Below, piece by piece: positions 56,357-64,000 of a stretch of DNA of 64,000 nt. How positions within the stretch are numbered: position 1 is the first letter of the stretch; each line of letters starts with the position of its first letter. The notes below the pieces were generated by a model. The model saw only the letters and a list, made by a program, of their open reading frames with translations. It made no database searches and had not been told where the DNA came from. The translations under genes were made by a program, and so were the position numbers. The stretch is from Zygaena filipendulae (Eukaryota; Arthropoda; Insecta; Lepidoptera; Zygaenidae): positions 11,609,001 to 11,673,000 of the forward strand of contig OU015652.1 of the NCBI GenBank assembly GCA_907165275.2. The letters run 5' to 3'.

Positions 56357-57707
56357 TGGTCATAGTACACTATATAACAATCGTCGCACCTCGGGTTCGG
56401 GTGTAGTGTCATAGCAAAACGGAAATTTGTTAAATTGAAACTAAACAATTTTTAAAAGAAAAAGTAAGAACGGGAGGACTCGAAGAAAGTGTTCCACGAC
56501 TATTATTGTTTGTATTCCCACGTAGGGATTCATTTTGTCATTGGTATCACCCGAACGCAAGATTTAAGGATAAATTGCTAATGGAAAAAGTAAACATTTC
56601 ATTTCTAAAGCAAAATGCTGATGTTTTTTTTTACAAATTTACTTCATCAGATAGTAAACTTACAAGCGAATGTAATTATAGAATGATGTTTAGGTATATA
56701 GAACTTGATTCTTTTTTACAATTCAAAACGACGTTTTGTTCGTTTAAGTTCTGTTGGAGTTTCTCGACTCAATATCTCTACCATTCAACTCAATTGAACG
56801 ACAAGGTAATTAAATAGTATTAAAAAAAGTCTTGTATCCGCTTAATTGTTTTAAACTTCGCATCGGATTTTGATGTAAATTTCACTATCATCTTCCGAGT
56901 GTTTTATATCATTGTTTCATTCGAATCGGTTTAGGAGATACGATCATTAATCACAACTTAAGGTAGAGTGTGGGCGCGACAGTGGCGCCAGCGCACCTCC
57001 ACACATCTCGCGTGTGGAGCCATTTAAATTGTTTAATTTTCTAGTAGAGGCGTAAATATAGAACCGTCGCAGACAAGTGTAATTTGTCAGTTTACAAATT
57101 GTCGAAAGAAACTTTGTTGTGATTTATCTTTTATATTCACTTTTTAAACCCAATCTAGCAAGTTGACGTGGCCGCAAATAAGTACACAACAACGAGCGTT
57201 TGTAAACGGACAAATCGTACAAATTACCTGCGACATTACCACCGAAGACAGTGGGCCTCAAAGTAGCGTAACGATAAATTCAGTCTCCACTCGTGTCCCC
57301 CCGACTCTGACATCTATTCGACGGGTCCTACGTATACTAGTGCAAGAGGAAAAACACAACTTTACAGCTCAGAGCAATCTAAATGGTTGTAATTTTGACA
57401 CAACTCAACGTGAATATTTGAAATTTTGAAATGTTAAACCTGAACATTATAGAAAACAGACGGCATAATTATTATAATTAATATTCTATTGTAGTTTAGC
57501 TAAAATAGCTTCATTTGTGTAACTTGTTTTCCTTTACGTCAATTTGTGGGTTGCTTTAATATACGTAGGACCCGTCGTATTGTGACTCTCAACCGGTGGT
57601 TCCGTTTAGTAAATCGATCACTAAGCTCAAAGAAATAAGGTCTAGTTCTAACTGTACGCGTATCGTACAGTCAATAGCAGCGATATGTGAACACTTCGGT
57701 CAGTCAC

Positions 57708-57713
57708 TTTATT
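57708..57713 (-). promoter_or_regulatory. Candidate poly(A) signal for Bre1
   Basis: TTTATT on the plus strand (AATAAA on the gene strand), 524 bases past the Bre1 stop. I noticed no closer canonical hexamer. Confidence 0.25.
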
Positions 57714-58017
57714 ACTATTACATAACATTCAATGACTACCAAAAGTGTTTACATATTTCTGCTGTTGAATGTACGTACACTGAAAACTTAAACCTTATTT
57801 TCTTTGAAAAATCTTGTTTTCTTGTTTTGTTTAAAATCGACGTAATCGAATCAAAACGAAGCGGCTAGTTGGTACCGAGAGCTATTTCCGTGGCTTCGTT
57901 CAGCGCCTCAACGTTATCGGCGGTTTGTGGAATCTAATACGGCGTAAGTAATTACACTTTCTTTCGCATGCGTATCGATCGTCGCATCGAATATCCCGTT
58001 TCTCCGTACCGATTTTT

Positions 58018-58195
58018 ACTTATATTGTAAATGCGAAAGTGAGTTTGTTTGTTTGTTAAGTTTCACGGTTTAACGGCTCAACCGATCATCACGAAATTTT
58101 GCATGCACGTTGTCAGGGGTACAGAGAAAGACATAGGGTGCTTTTTATCCCGGAATCCCCGCGGGAACTCTGAAATCCCCGCGGAGAAGGGGTAG
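58018..58195 (+). repeat. CCGCGG-type repeat just downstream of the Bre1 stop
   Basis: TTGTAAATGCGAAAGTGAGT through GACATAGGGTGCTTTTTATC to AATCCCCGCGGAGAAGGGG. It lies about 40 bases past the stop on the gene strand. Confidence 0.75.
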
Positions 58196-58236
58196 TGCTT
58201 ATATACACACACGATGTACACACGGCGGCGGCGCGC

Positions 58237-58389
58237 CTACGTGGACAGGTAGAGGCGGTGGTAGTCGTTGGCGCCGAAGGCCGCGTTGCACTTGGGGCAC
58301 TTGCGCTGGCGCGTCTCGTAGCGCGTGCGCAGGCAGTCCCAGCAGAACACGTGGAAGCACTTGGTCAGCACCGCGTCCTTGCGCTTCAC
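58237..58389 (-). CDS. Bre1: Bre1 last exon with rest of RING domain
   Basis: The acceptor is CTCCGCAG, then 50 codons and TAG. It carries the remaining C3HC4 ligands in [10 protein letters not shown] and KCPKC. It ends DYHRLYLST, close to the usual Bre1 end DYHRLYL. A dispersed repeat starts about 40 bases downstream of the stop, so the 3' untranslated region is partly repeat-derived. Confidence 0.97.
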   Translation of the reverse strand: MKRKDAVLTKCFHVFCWDCLRTRYETRQRKCPKCNAAFGANDYHRLYLST

Positions 58390-60882
58390 CTGCGGAGGGG
58401 GGATGGGAGGCGGATTTCTTTAATTTATAGACGACCCGATTGGCACAATGGTCACCATGCCTGCCCGCTAATCAAGGGGTGGAACAACATGGTGGAAAAA
58501 TACAGGCAACAAAGGGCAGATATATATATATCTATAGTATAATATATATGTAATAATATGTGTAGTATATACCACATTTGCTTGGTTTCCACGACACAAG
58601 CTTATAGCTTAGTGTGGGATCAAGTAGATCTGTGTGTATATTATTGTGATTATTATTATTATTTTAATTTTTATATTTTTACTAGCTATCTACTATATTT
58701 TTACTCTATGTCCTTCTTTATACCTTGTCCTTCTTTGACAGTAGTTTACGGTGATGAGCTGTTCCACGCATTAATTCCGGAGTTCCCGCGGGAATAGGCT
58801 ATTTGACTAATATTTTTTTTTTACTCCGTCTTATAGATTAATAAAAAATATTGGACACGTATTTTTTCTTTTTTTACGTAATCAAAAAATAACAGTGATA
58901 CATCGAGTTGAAATTTCGCGTGACGTCACTAACTAGTGCAGTTTGTATGGCGGCTTGTAGTGGTAAGTGACGTCACGAGCCCCCACCCTAAACTTTAATG
59001 CGCTTTATCTCTGTGTATTTTCATTTATTTGAAAAATAAAAAAATACGTGTCTAATGATTTTTAATTTTCTAAAAGACGGACTAATTAAAATTTTGATTT
59101 TCAATAGTTGTCAACATCCCTATGCTGGGATAAAAACTATCCTATCTTTTAAGTTGGACCATATTATAAATAGTTACAAAATTTTATCAAAATCCGTTCA
59201 GTAGTTTCGGAGTCCATCGCGGACAAACAACGTGACACGTGATTTATATATATTAAGATTAAGATAAGATTGATAGATATTAAATACATGTTTGGCAAAG
59301 TGTTACAATATAATGATAGTAAAATAACAGTTTGTTGTGTGGTGGTGGTGCTGGCGGTGGTACCTTGCACGAGGGGCAGGTGAGCGTCTCCTTGTACTCG
59401 CGGATCTCCTCCAGCAGCACCTCGTCCATGCTGCTGCCGGCCTGCTCCATCTTCTTCATGCGCTCCGCCTTGCGCCGCAGTATCGCCAGCTCCTCCTGCG
59501 CGCGCACGCATCGTTACTAACCACCGGTCACCACCAACGTCACCCGCGACACGGCACAAGTCTCCCCGTGGTTATCACTACATAGTATAATAACAAAGTC
59601 GCTTCCCCGCTGTCTGTCTGTTCCTATGTATGCTTAGATCTTTAAAACTACGCAACGTATTTTCGGGCGGTTTTCGAAAATTTATAGTGATTCATGAGAA
59701 AGACTTATCTATATTTTATGCTTGAATTCCCGCGAACTCCGAAATTACCGGGGTAAAACCGCGGGGGAACCTGTCGTAACCAATATTAAAGTTTATAATT
59801 TCTTTTATTTAATAATTTATTGATTATATTATATTATGATTGTGATATAAGTTCGTATCTAGGGGATAATCTCTGAAAGTAACCTTCAGATTAACAAATT
59901 TTTTTCACTGAAAGAAAATCGTCGTCCATTAATTACGTGAGGCTCGAAAGGGGGCGAGGGAGTTCGGAAAAATCACAAAATATCACAAGATGTTATGAGA
60001 TATCATAATAATGTATTTTTTTTCGACCAACGAGCGATTTCGAAACCGAACTTGACTTCTATGCTAAGTATTCTTGTATGCGAGCTCACATGCAGCCGCT
60101 TGGTCTTGTAGGCCTCCGCCTCCAGCGCGCTCGTCTTCTCCGCCACCACCTGCTGCGCCTCTTTCATCTGTGCATGGTATTTCTCTGCAAATTAAATACG
60201 TAATGATTAACGATCGCTAAAGCTGGACCGTTTATGATAGGTCATAAAAATTTTGTTTTTTTTTTCGTTTAAACGCCGACACGAGTCTGAGCGCACGTGA
60301 CGTCACCGAGTATTATTTGTCCTCGTCATAAACAACTGCCGGTTGGCAACGAGCATCAGATTATTGCCTCCGTACATAGAAAAACTTACAAATTCTTTTT
60401 TTCTCCAAATAGAAGAATATAAGAAATTTGAAAATTTGTCTTCTTCGTCTCCTCACAAATTGAGTGGTAGCGGCGCGAAGTCAGCAGCTCGTGGTCACGA
60501 AAAATTAAACTTTTGATCGGATGACTTAACGTTACCAGTTAGACTTGGTTTTCTACGGCAATAACGATTATAGATTGTCACTTTGGCTAAGGAAGAAGGT
60601 GAGCGCAGTATTTTTTTTTTTATTTATTTATCCACAAACAGTTGGGTGGTGGATAGTAGTGTTTCCATTGTCTGCGGAGGCGTTACCGAGGTGCAGCTTG
60701 AGGTCGGCGGCGGACTGCGCGGACTCGATGGCCTTCCGCTTGTGCACCTCCATGGCCTGCTGGCGCAGCAGCAGCTCCTTCTCGGCGGCGGCCAGCGTGC
60801 TCTGCAGCAGGCGCTCCTTCTCCTCGAGCCGCCGCGCCACGCCGCCCATCGACTCGATCTGCTGGTCGCGCGTCAACACCTG

Positions 60883-60915
<33 letters not shown>

Positions 60916-63900
60916 GCTAGTTTAGCGAGCGAGCGAGCTAATATATCTTTTAGTCAAGTTAGTCAAGTTGACATTCTACGATCGTTAAAGCATAGAAAAC
61001 TAACGAACCGTCATGTCACTCGGTCAGCCAATAACTTCAGTGTTGCGTGACCACGTGAAAACTAGTTTTGTTGCTGCTGACCGAGTGACATGTTGATTCG
61101 CTACTTAGTTTTCTATGCGTTAACGATTGTAGAATGTCAATTTGTCTAGGGGGACTTATTAGAGTATCGATCGAGTGTTCTTTTATGTCATAGGGGGACG
61201 TTTTCCTTCACCGACAGCTCAAGCTCATTGTCAGGGTTGGAACGTACGCCTTGCAGCGTCTGATCCGAACGCACCAACCACTGAGCCATCATCACTGCTA
61301 AAATCTATACTAATATTATATAGATTTTAAGTCTGTAAGTTTGTGACGTTGTAGAGGGTAACAGTAAACTGTAAACTTCGGAGCTTGTGAGTTTTTGAGG
61401 TTTTAGAGTGTAATCTCGACTGAACCCGATTTAAAAAAAAAACATGTAAAAGAAGCTACAGTGATCCTGAGTGGCATGGGATATAATTTATCCAGGTTCC
61501 AGCGGGAACTCCGAAAAAACCGCGGGGACAGCTAGTGTTACATAAGTTACAAAACGGTGTGATCGTAGACACCTGTTCCTGCAGCAGCTGCTTCTCCTCG
61601 CGCAGCAGCTTGTGCAGCGAGTTGGCCTTGATCCGCTCGGACATGAGCTTGAAGTTGGCGTCGTCCTTCTCGCGTAGCTGCTGGATCAGCCGCGAGTTCT
61701 GCTCCTGCATGTCCTCGAACGCCTGCCCGGTCACCTCCATCTCGTTGAGCAGCGCCTCCTCCTCCTGGGAACAGTTGCACTGTTCGCCTTAGGATCTATA
61801 TCGATCATGAACTGACCTGTATATGGCCTTACACCTTGCATGTGCACTTACAGCCTGTATGTGACCTTACACCCTGTATGTGACCTTACAACCTGTATAT
61901 GACCTTACACCCTGTATGTGACCTTACACCCTGTATGTGATCTTACACCCTGTATATGACCTTACACCCTGTGACCTTACATCCTGTATGTGACCTTACA
62001 CCCTGCATGTGACCTTACATCCTGTATGTGACCTTACATCCTGTATATGACCTTACACCCTGTATGTGACCTTACACCCTGTATGTGATCTTACATCCTG
62101 TATATGACCTTACACCCTGTGACCTTACATCCTGTATGTGACCTTACAACCTGTATATGACCTTACACCCTGTATGTGACCTTACACCCTGTATGTGATC
62201 TTACACCCTGTATATGACCTTACACCCTGTGACCTTACACCCTGTGACCTTACATCCTGTATGTGACCTTACACCCTGCATGTGACCTTACATCCTGTAT
62301 GTGACCTTACATCCTGTATGTGACCTTACACCCTGCATGTGACCTTACATCCTGTATGTGACCTTACACCCTGCATGTGACTTTACATCCTGTATGTGAC
62401 CTTACACCCTGTATGTGACCATCCACCCTGTGATCTGTACAATAAGTGACGTTACCCCGTGTGCGCGCCGCGCCGGCGAGTCGTGTCTCACCTGCGAGCC
62501 GGCGAAGGGGCGCGCGAACCCGTGCAGCGGGTCGGCGCTGGGCCGCGCGCACGACAGCTGCTTCTGCAGCTCGTACTTCTGCTCCTCGAGCTGTTTGATC
62601 TTGCGCATGGCGTCCTCGTCTGCAAGGCGGCGCTCGCGCTTGCTCTCCTGCGACACGCGCGGTCGGTTATCAAAGCCCGTTCCTGACCGATCCCGCCAAC
62701 AAATAAATCTGTTGTCCTTTTACTAGACAGACCGTTATGTGAATGAACAATGAACATGTTATGTAATTTTTGGCTAAGACCAAAAAGGAATTAATTTCCC
62801 TAAACAATAAATTTTGATTACAAACAATTTAAGCGATTCAATATAATATCGCTCTATATTTCACACGTTTTCTGCCGTAACTGAAAATAAGGTTTATTCA
62901 CTTTCAACGGTGTTTTTACTAAAAGACGGCAGTTGAGCTCTACTAAGGATATGTTTCGTTATTACTGATAGCACTGTAAGGTATGACGTCAATTTAGTAT
63001 ACTTCGAAGCTATACTGATTACTTTCGAGTCATATCATCAAATCATCCACTTCATTGTCATGTCACGCTGTCGACCGATCTACGCGGTTGACCAATCATT
63101 GGTCTGAGGTTGATCACTCAAACCACTGAGAGCACCTTACCTCGAAAACGCTAGTTCTCACAGTACAAAAATGGCGACGATTACGACGTCATACTTCCTA
63201 CCCTAGGATACTGCGGCAGTATATTGTCAGCTATAACGGAACGAATTTCTCCTCAATAAGACCAGTGGCCAGTGATCGCAGCTTATATCGTGTCACAAGA
63301 TGGCGCCGCGTGTTACCTGCGCCATCTTGGCCTTCTGGCGGTGGTCGTCGAGCTCCTGGCGCGCCTTGCGCTCGGCCGCCATCAGCTGCACCTTGTCGCG
63401 CTGCTCCTTGCTCACCCCCTTGTACATGTCCAACAACAACTTCAACTCCTTTTGCTCGTTCACCGCTTTCCTGCATCAAAACAACACAAATTACAGAATA
63501 ACATAATACTAATACTGGTATAGAAGAGTAATACTACCCGTTGCTCGCGGCTTACATCCTTAAAAACTCAGTGAAAAATATTATCCACGTTCATCTGTAA
63601 ATATTACCATATCCAATACGCGTGTAAATTTGCGGTCATGTAAATTTGTGTACTATCGGTGTGTAACTCGTCCCCCTAGAAAACAGTTTTGAAACGCGCT
63701 TTTAACCAGTCTCATTATTAAGACTAAAAGCTCGCGTAGAGTACAAAAAAAAGAAAAGCATAGGAGTCTAGAAAACACCTGGAACAAATAGGGTCTCACT
63801 TGAGCTGCTGCTTCAGGTCCTTGATGATTTGCTCTTGCTCCTGCAGCTTGGCCCGGTTGTGGTCCTTCGCCGCCGCCGACTTGGGGTCTGCGCCCGCGCT

Positions 63901-63918
63901 GCCGCCCGCCTCCTCGCC
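58237..63918 (-). CDS. Bre1: Bre1 E3 ubiquitin-protein ligase, C-terminal 397 residues (5' part beyond the window)
   Basis: Exons in gene order are 63918-63800, 63470-63317, 62647-62492, 61764-61573, 60879-60687, 60184-60090, 59495-59364 and 58389-58237. They total 1194 nt with all phases compatible, ending in TAG. The C-terminal RING reads LTCPSCK, then [16 protein letters not shown] and [20 protein letters not shown], which is the Bre1/RNF20/RNF40 signature. Upstream are long coiled coils, including [20 protein letters not shown] and [20 protein letters not shown], both as in animal Bre1. Bre1 with the E2 Rad6 monoubiquitinates histone H2B in the nucleus, which is needed for efficient H3K4 methylation and transcription elongation. 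Family members are about 1000 residues, so the N-terminal 60 percent is missing because the window ends. Confidence 0.97.
58431..58490 (+). mobile_element. SINE head fragment (tRNA-like A box)
   Basis: CCGATTGGCACAATGGTCA fits the A-box region of lepidopteran SINE heads. No matching B box follows, so only the 5' head remains. It lies in the last Bre1 intron. Confidence 0.5.
58766..58798 (-). repeat. CCGCGG-type repeat fragment in a Bre1 intron
   Basis: CCACGCATTAATTCCGGAGTTCCCGC is cut by the following MITE. Confidence 0.5.
58790..59125. mobile_element. MITE of the TTAGTCCGTC family, in Bre1 intron
   Basis: Inverted relative to the 6.6-kb copy. It has GCGTGACGTCACTAACTAG and TAAGTGACGTCACGAGCCC in the core and AGACGGACTAATTAAAATTT at its right end. 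It lies in the last Bre1 intron. Confidence 0.8.
59364..59495 (-). CDS. Bre1: Bre1 exon with first RING cysteines
   Basis: Forty-four codons in phase 0, with donor TGCAAG|GTACCA. It encodes [20 protein letters not shown] and ends [16 protein letters not shown], carrying zinc ligands 1 and 2 of the RING. Confidence 0.96.
59612..59778 (+). repeat. CCGCGG-type repeat in a Bre1 intron
   Basis: It ends CCGGGGTAAAACCGCGGGGG, and its left part has CTGTCTGTCTGTTCC. Confidence 0.6.
60090..60184 (-). CDS. Bre1: Bre1 exon [16 protein letters not shown]
   Basis: A 95-nt exon with acceptor AATTTGCAG and donor CTGCAT|GTGAGC. It encodes [20 protein letters not shown] and [10 protein letters not shown]. 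No single open frame marks it; it was found by joining the flanking Bre1 exons. Confidence 0.93.
60540..60600. mobile_element. MITE half copy (AACGATTATAGATTGTCAC)
   Basis: Only the right arm of the 10.1-kb family is present, in a Bre1 intron. Confidence 0.6.
60687..60879 (-). CDS. Bre1: Bre1 coiled-coil exon
   Basis: The acceptor is GTGTCAG, preceded in the sense strand by a TG repeat. The donor is CTCG|GTAACG. It encodes [20 protein letters not shown] and, near the end, [20 protein letters not shown]. It leaves in phase 1, and the split codon restores the Glu of LHLEKYHAQ. Confidence 0.94.
60888..60915. repeat. CA microsatellite (TG on the Bre1 strand) beside an acceptor
   Basis: A CGCGCG...CACACACA run starts a few bases from the acceptor of the Bre1 exon 60879-60687, so the pre-mRNA has a UG repeat upstream of that 3' splice site. 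Confidence 0.85.
60953..61155. mobile_element. MITE copy in Bre1 intron
   Basis: The left arm is AAGTTGACATTCTACGATCG and the right arm CGATTGTAGAATGTCAATTT followed by GTCTAGGGGGAC. The inner arms ATGTCACTCGGTCAGC and GCTGACCGAGTGACAT are exact complements, so it can form a long hairpin. Confidence 0.8.
61232..61304 (-). mobile_element. SINE head fragment (tRNA-like), minus strand
   Basis: On the minus strand it reads TGGCTCAGTGGTTGGTGCG, which contains an A box, and about 40 bases later a degenerate B box (ACGTTCCAACCC). It lies in a Bre1 intron in the same orientation as the gene. Confidence 0.5.
61305..61540 (+). repeat. CCGCGG-type repeat in a Bre1 intron, diverged
   Basis: CTATACTAATATTATATAGA at the left and AACCGCGGGGACAGCTAGTG at the right. 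The centre is diverged. It lies 33 bases from a Bre1 exon. Confidence 0.6.
61573..61764 (-). CDS. Bre1: Bre1 coiled-coil exon
   Basis: Sixty-four codons in phase 0, with acceptor TTCCCAG and donor GAACAG|GTGTCT. It encodes [20 protein letters not shown] and [20 protein letters not shown], as in Bre1 of other insects. Confidence 0.94.
61812..62445. repeat. 19-bp minisatellite in a Bre1 intron
   Basis: About 32 units of consensus CCTGTATGTGACCTTACAC, with 15-base variants lacking TATG (CCTGTGACCTTACAC) and point variants (TATATG, GTGATCT, CTGCATG). Units 3-7, 11-15 and 17-21 repeat the same order of variants, so a block of about 91 bases was itself amplified. On the Bre1 strand each unit reads GTGTAAGGTCACATACAGG. 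Confidence 0.95.
62492..62647 (-). CDS. Bre1: Bre1 coiled-coil exon
   Basis: Fifty-two codons in phase 0, with acceptor GTCGCAG and donor TCGCAG|GTGAGA. It encodes [20 protein letters not shown] and a linker with [10 protein letters not shown] 19-bp minisatellite fills most of the intron downstream in gene order. Confidence 0.92.
62648..63316 (-). other. Bre1 intron with a possible unclassified MITE
   Basis: GTAAGGTATGACGTCAAT near 62977 and its rough complement ATTACGACGTCATACTTCC near 63180 could be ends of a diverged inverted-repeat element. The support is weak. Confidence 0.35.
63317..63470 (-). CDS. Bre1: Bre1 exon, conserved [20 protein letters not shown] block
   Basis: The acceptor is TTGATGCAG and the donor GCGCAG|GTAACA. 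The [20 protein letters not shown] block is strongly conserved across animal Bre1 proteins, from my knowledge of the family. Confidence 0.93.
63800..63918 (-). CDS. Bre1: Bre1, first exon visible in the window
   Basis: The acceptor is GCGGCAG and the donor CTCAA|GTGAGA. It encodes a Gly/Ala-rich start and then [17 protein letters not shown], a coiled coil. It enters in phase 0 and leaves in phase 2. Confidence 0.88.
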
Positions 63919-64000
63919 CTGCCGCATCGACCAGGAGTTAGGGTCAAAGGTCACTAACGCTCTTACGCCACTCAGGGCGGAAGACGTCCTCGGCAATAGA

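Larger units (their letters stand above)
49071..58236. other. Intergenic space between two convergent genes
   Basis: It contains the 3' untranslated regions of both genes (ends not defined), the R1-clade LINE fragment, a TTAGTCCGTC MITE, the foldback MITE copy 2 and two CCGCGG-type repeats. Open frames at 55297-55536, 56506-56817, 57163-57429 and 57596-57868 (plus) have AT-rich codons and no recognised product. Confidence 0.6.

Noticed and set aside
58195..58542. 115-codon plus-strand open frame
   Set aside because: Antisense of the Bre1 RING exon plus repeat sequence.
61812..62445. CRISPR-like array
   Set aside because: Units are contiguous with no unique spacers, and the DNA is a eukaryotic intron. 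It is a minisatellite.

Overview
The window looks like nuclear DNA of an insect, most likely a moth or butterfly (Lepidoptera). Reasons: AT-rich intergenic DNA full of GGTAGGTAC-type strings, short multi-exon genes with very GC-rich exons, a tRNA-derived SINE with a body I recognise from Lepidoptera, an RTE-clade LINE close to the type often annotated in butterflies and moths, an R1-clade LINE fragment, and about 19 copies of a short dispersed repeat with a CCGCGG core that is common in Lepidoptera. The species cannot be named from the sequence alone.

Layout. From 1 to about 37.5 kb I find no host coding exon. This stretch holds dispersed repeats and one complete, apparently intact RTE-clade LINE on the minus strand (11811-16101, flanked by a 14-bp target-site duplication). 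It also holds three kinds of foldback element and a GC-rich island at 29.2 kb that could be a promoter or untranslated first exon. From 37553 to 49070, on the plus strand, lies an 11-exon gene for a 929-residue, low-complexity and coiled-coil protein that I do not recognise. Its splice phases close perfectly across all ten introns, one of which is a GC-AG intron. From 49.1 to 58.2 kb is the intergenic space between two convergent genes, with a 5'-truncated R1-clade LINE that has a perfect 16-bp target-site duplication, and more foldback elements. From 58237 to the right edge, on the minus strand, are the last eight coding exons (397 residues) of Bre1, the RING E3 ligase that monoubiquitinates histone H2B. 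Its N-terminal exons lie beyond 64000.

The two host genes face each other and show no functional link visible in the sequence. Introns of both are packed with the same MITE families found in the intergenic DNA, and some MITE ends sit within about 10 to 30 bases of a 3' splice site. A Bre1 intron also holds a 19-bp minisatellite with higher-order structure.

I found no CRISPR array, no bacterial-type operon and no clear new enzymatic system. The most interesting items are the intact LINE whose ORF2 has no AUG upstream of its first endonuclease motif, the Bre1 minisatellite carrying repeated AGGTCA half-sites, the MITE-bordered splice acceptors, the G24 tract followed by a collapsed copy of exon 8, and the unrecognised 929-residue protein. 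Everything here was read by eye; no alignment or search was run.
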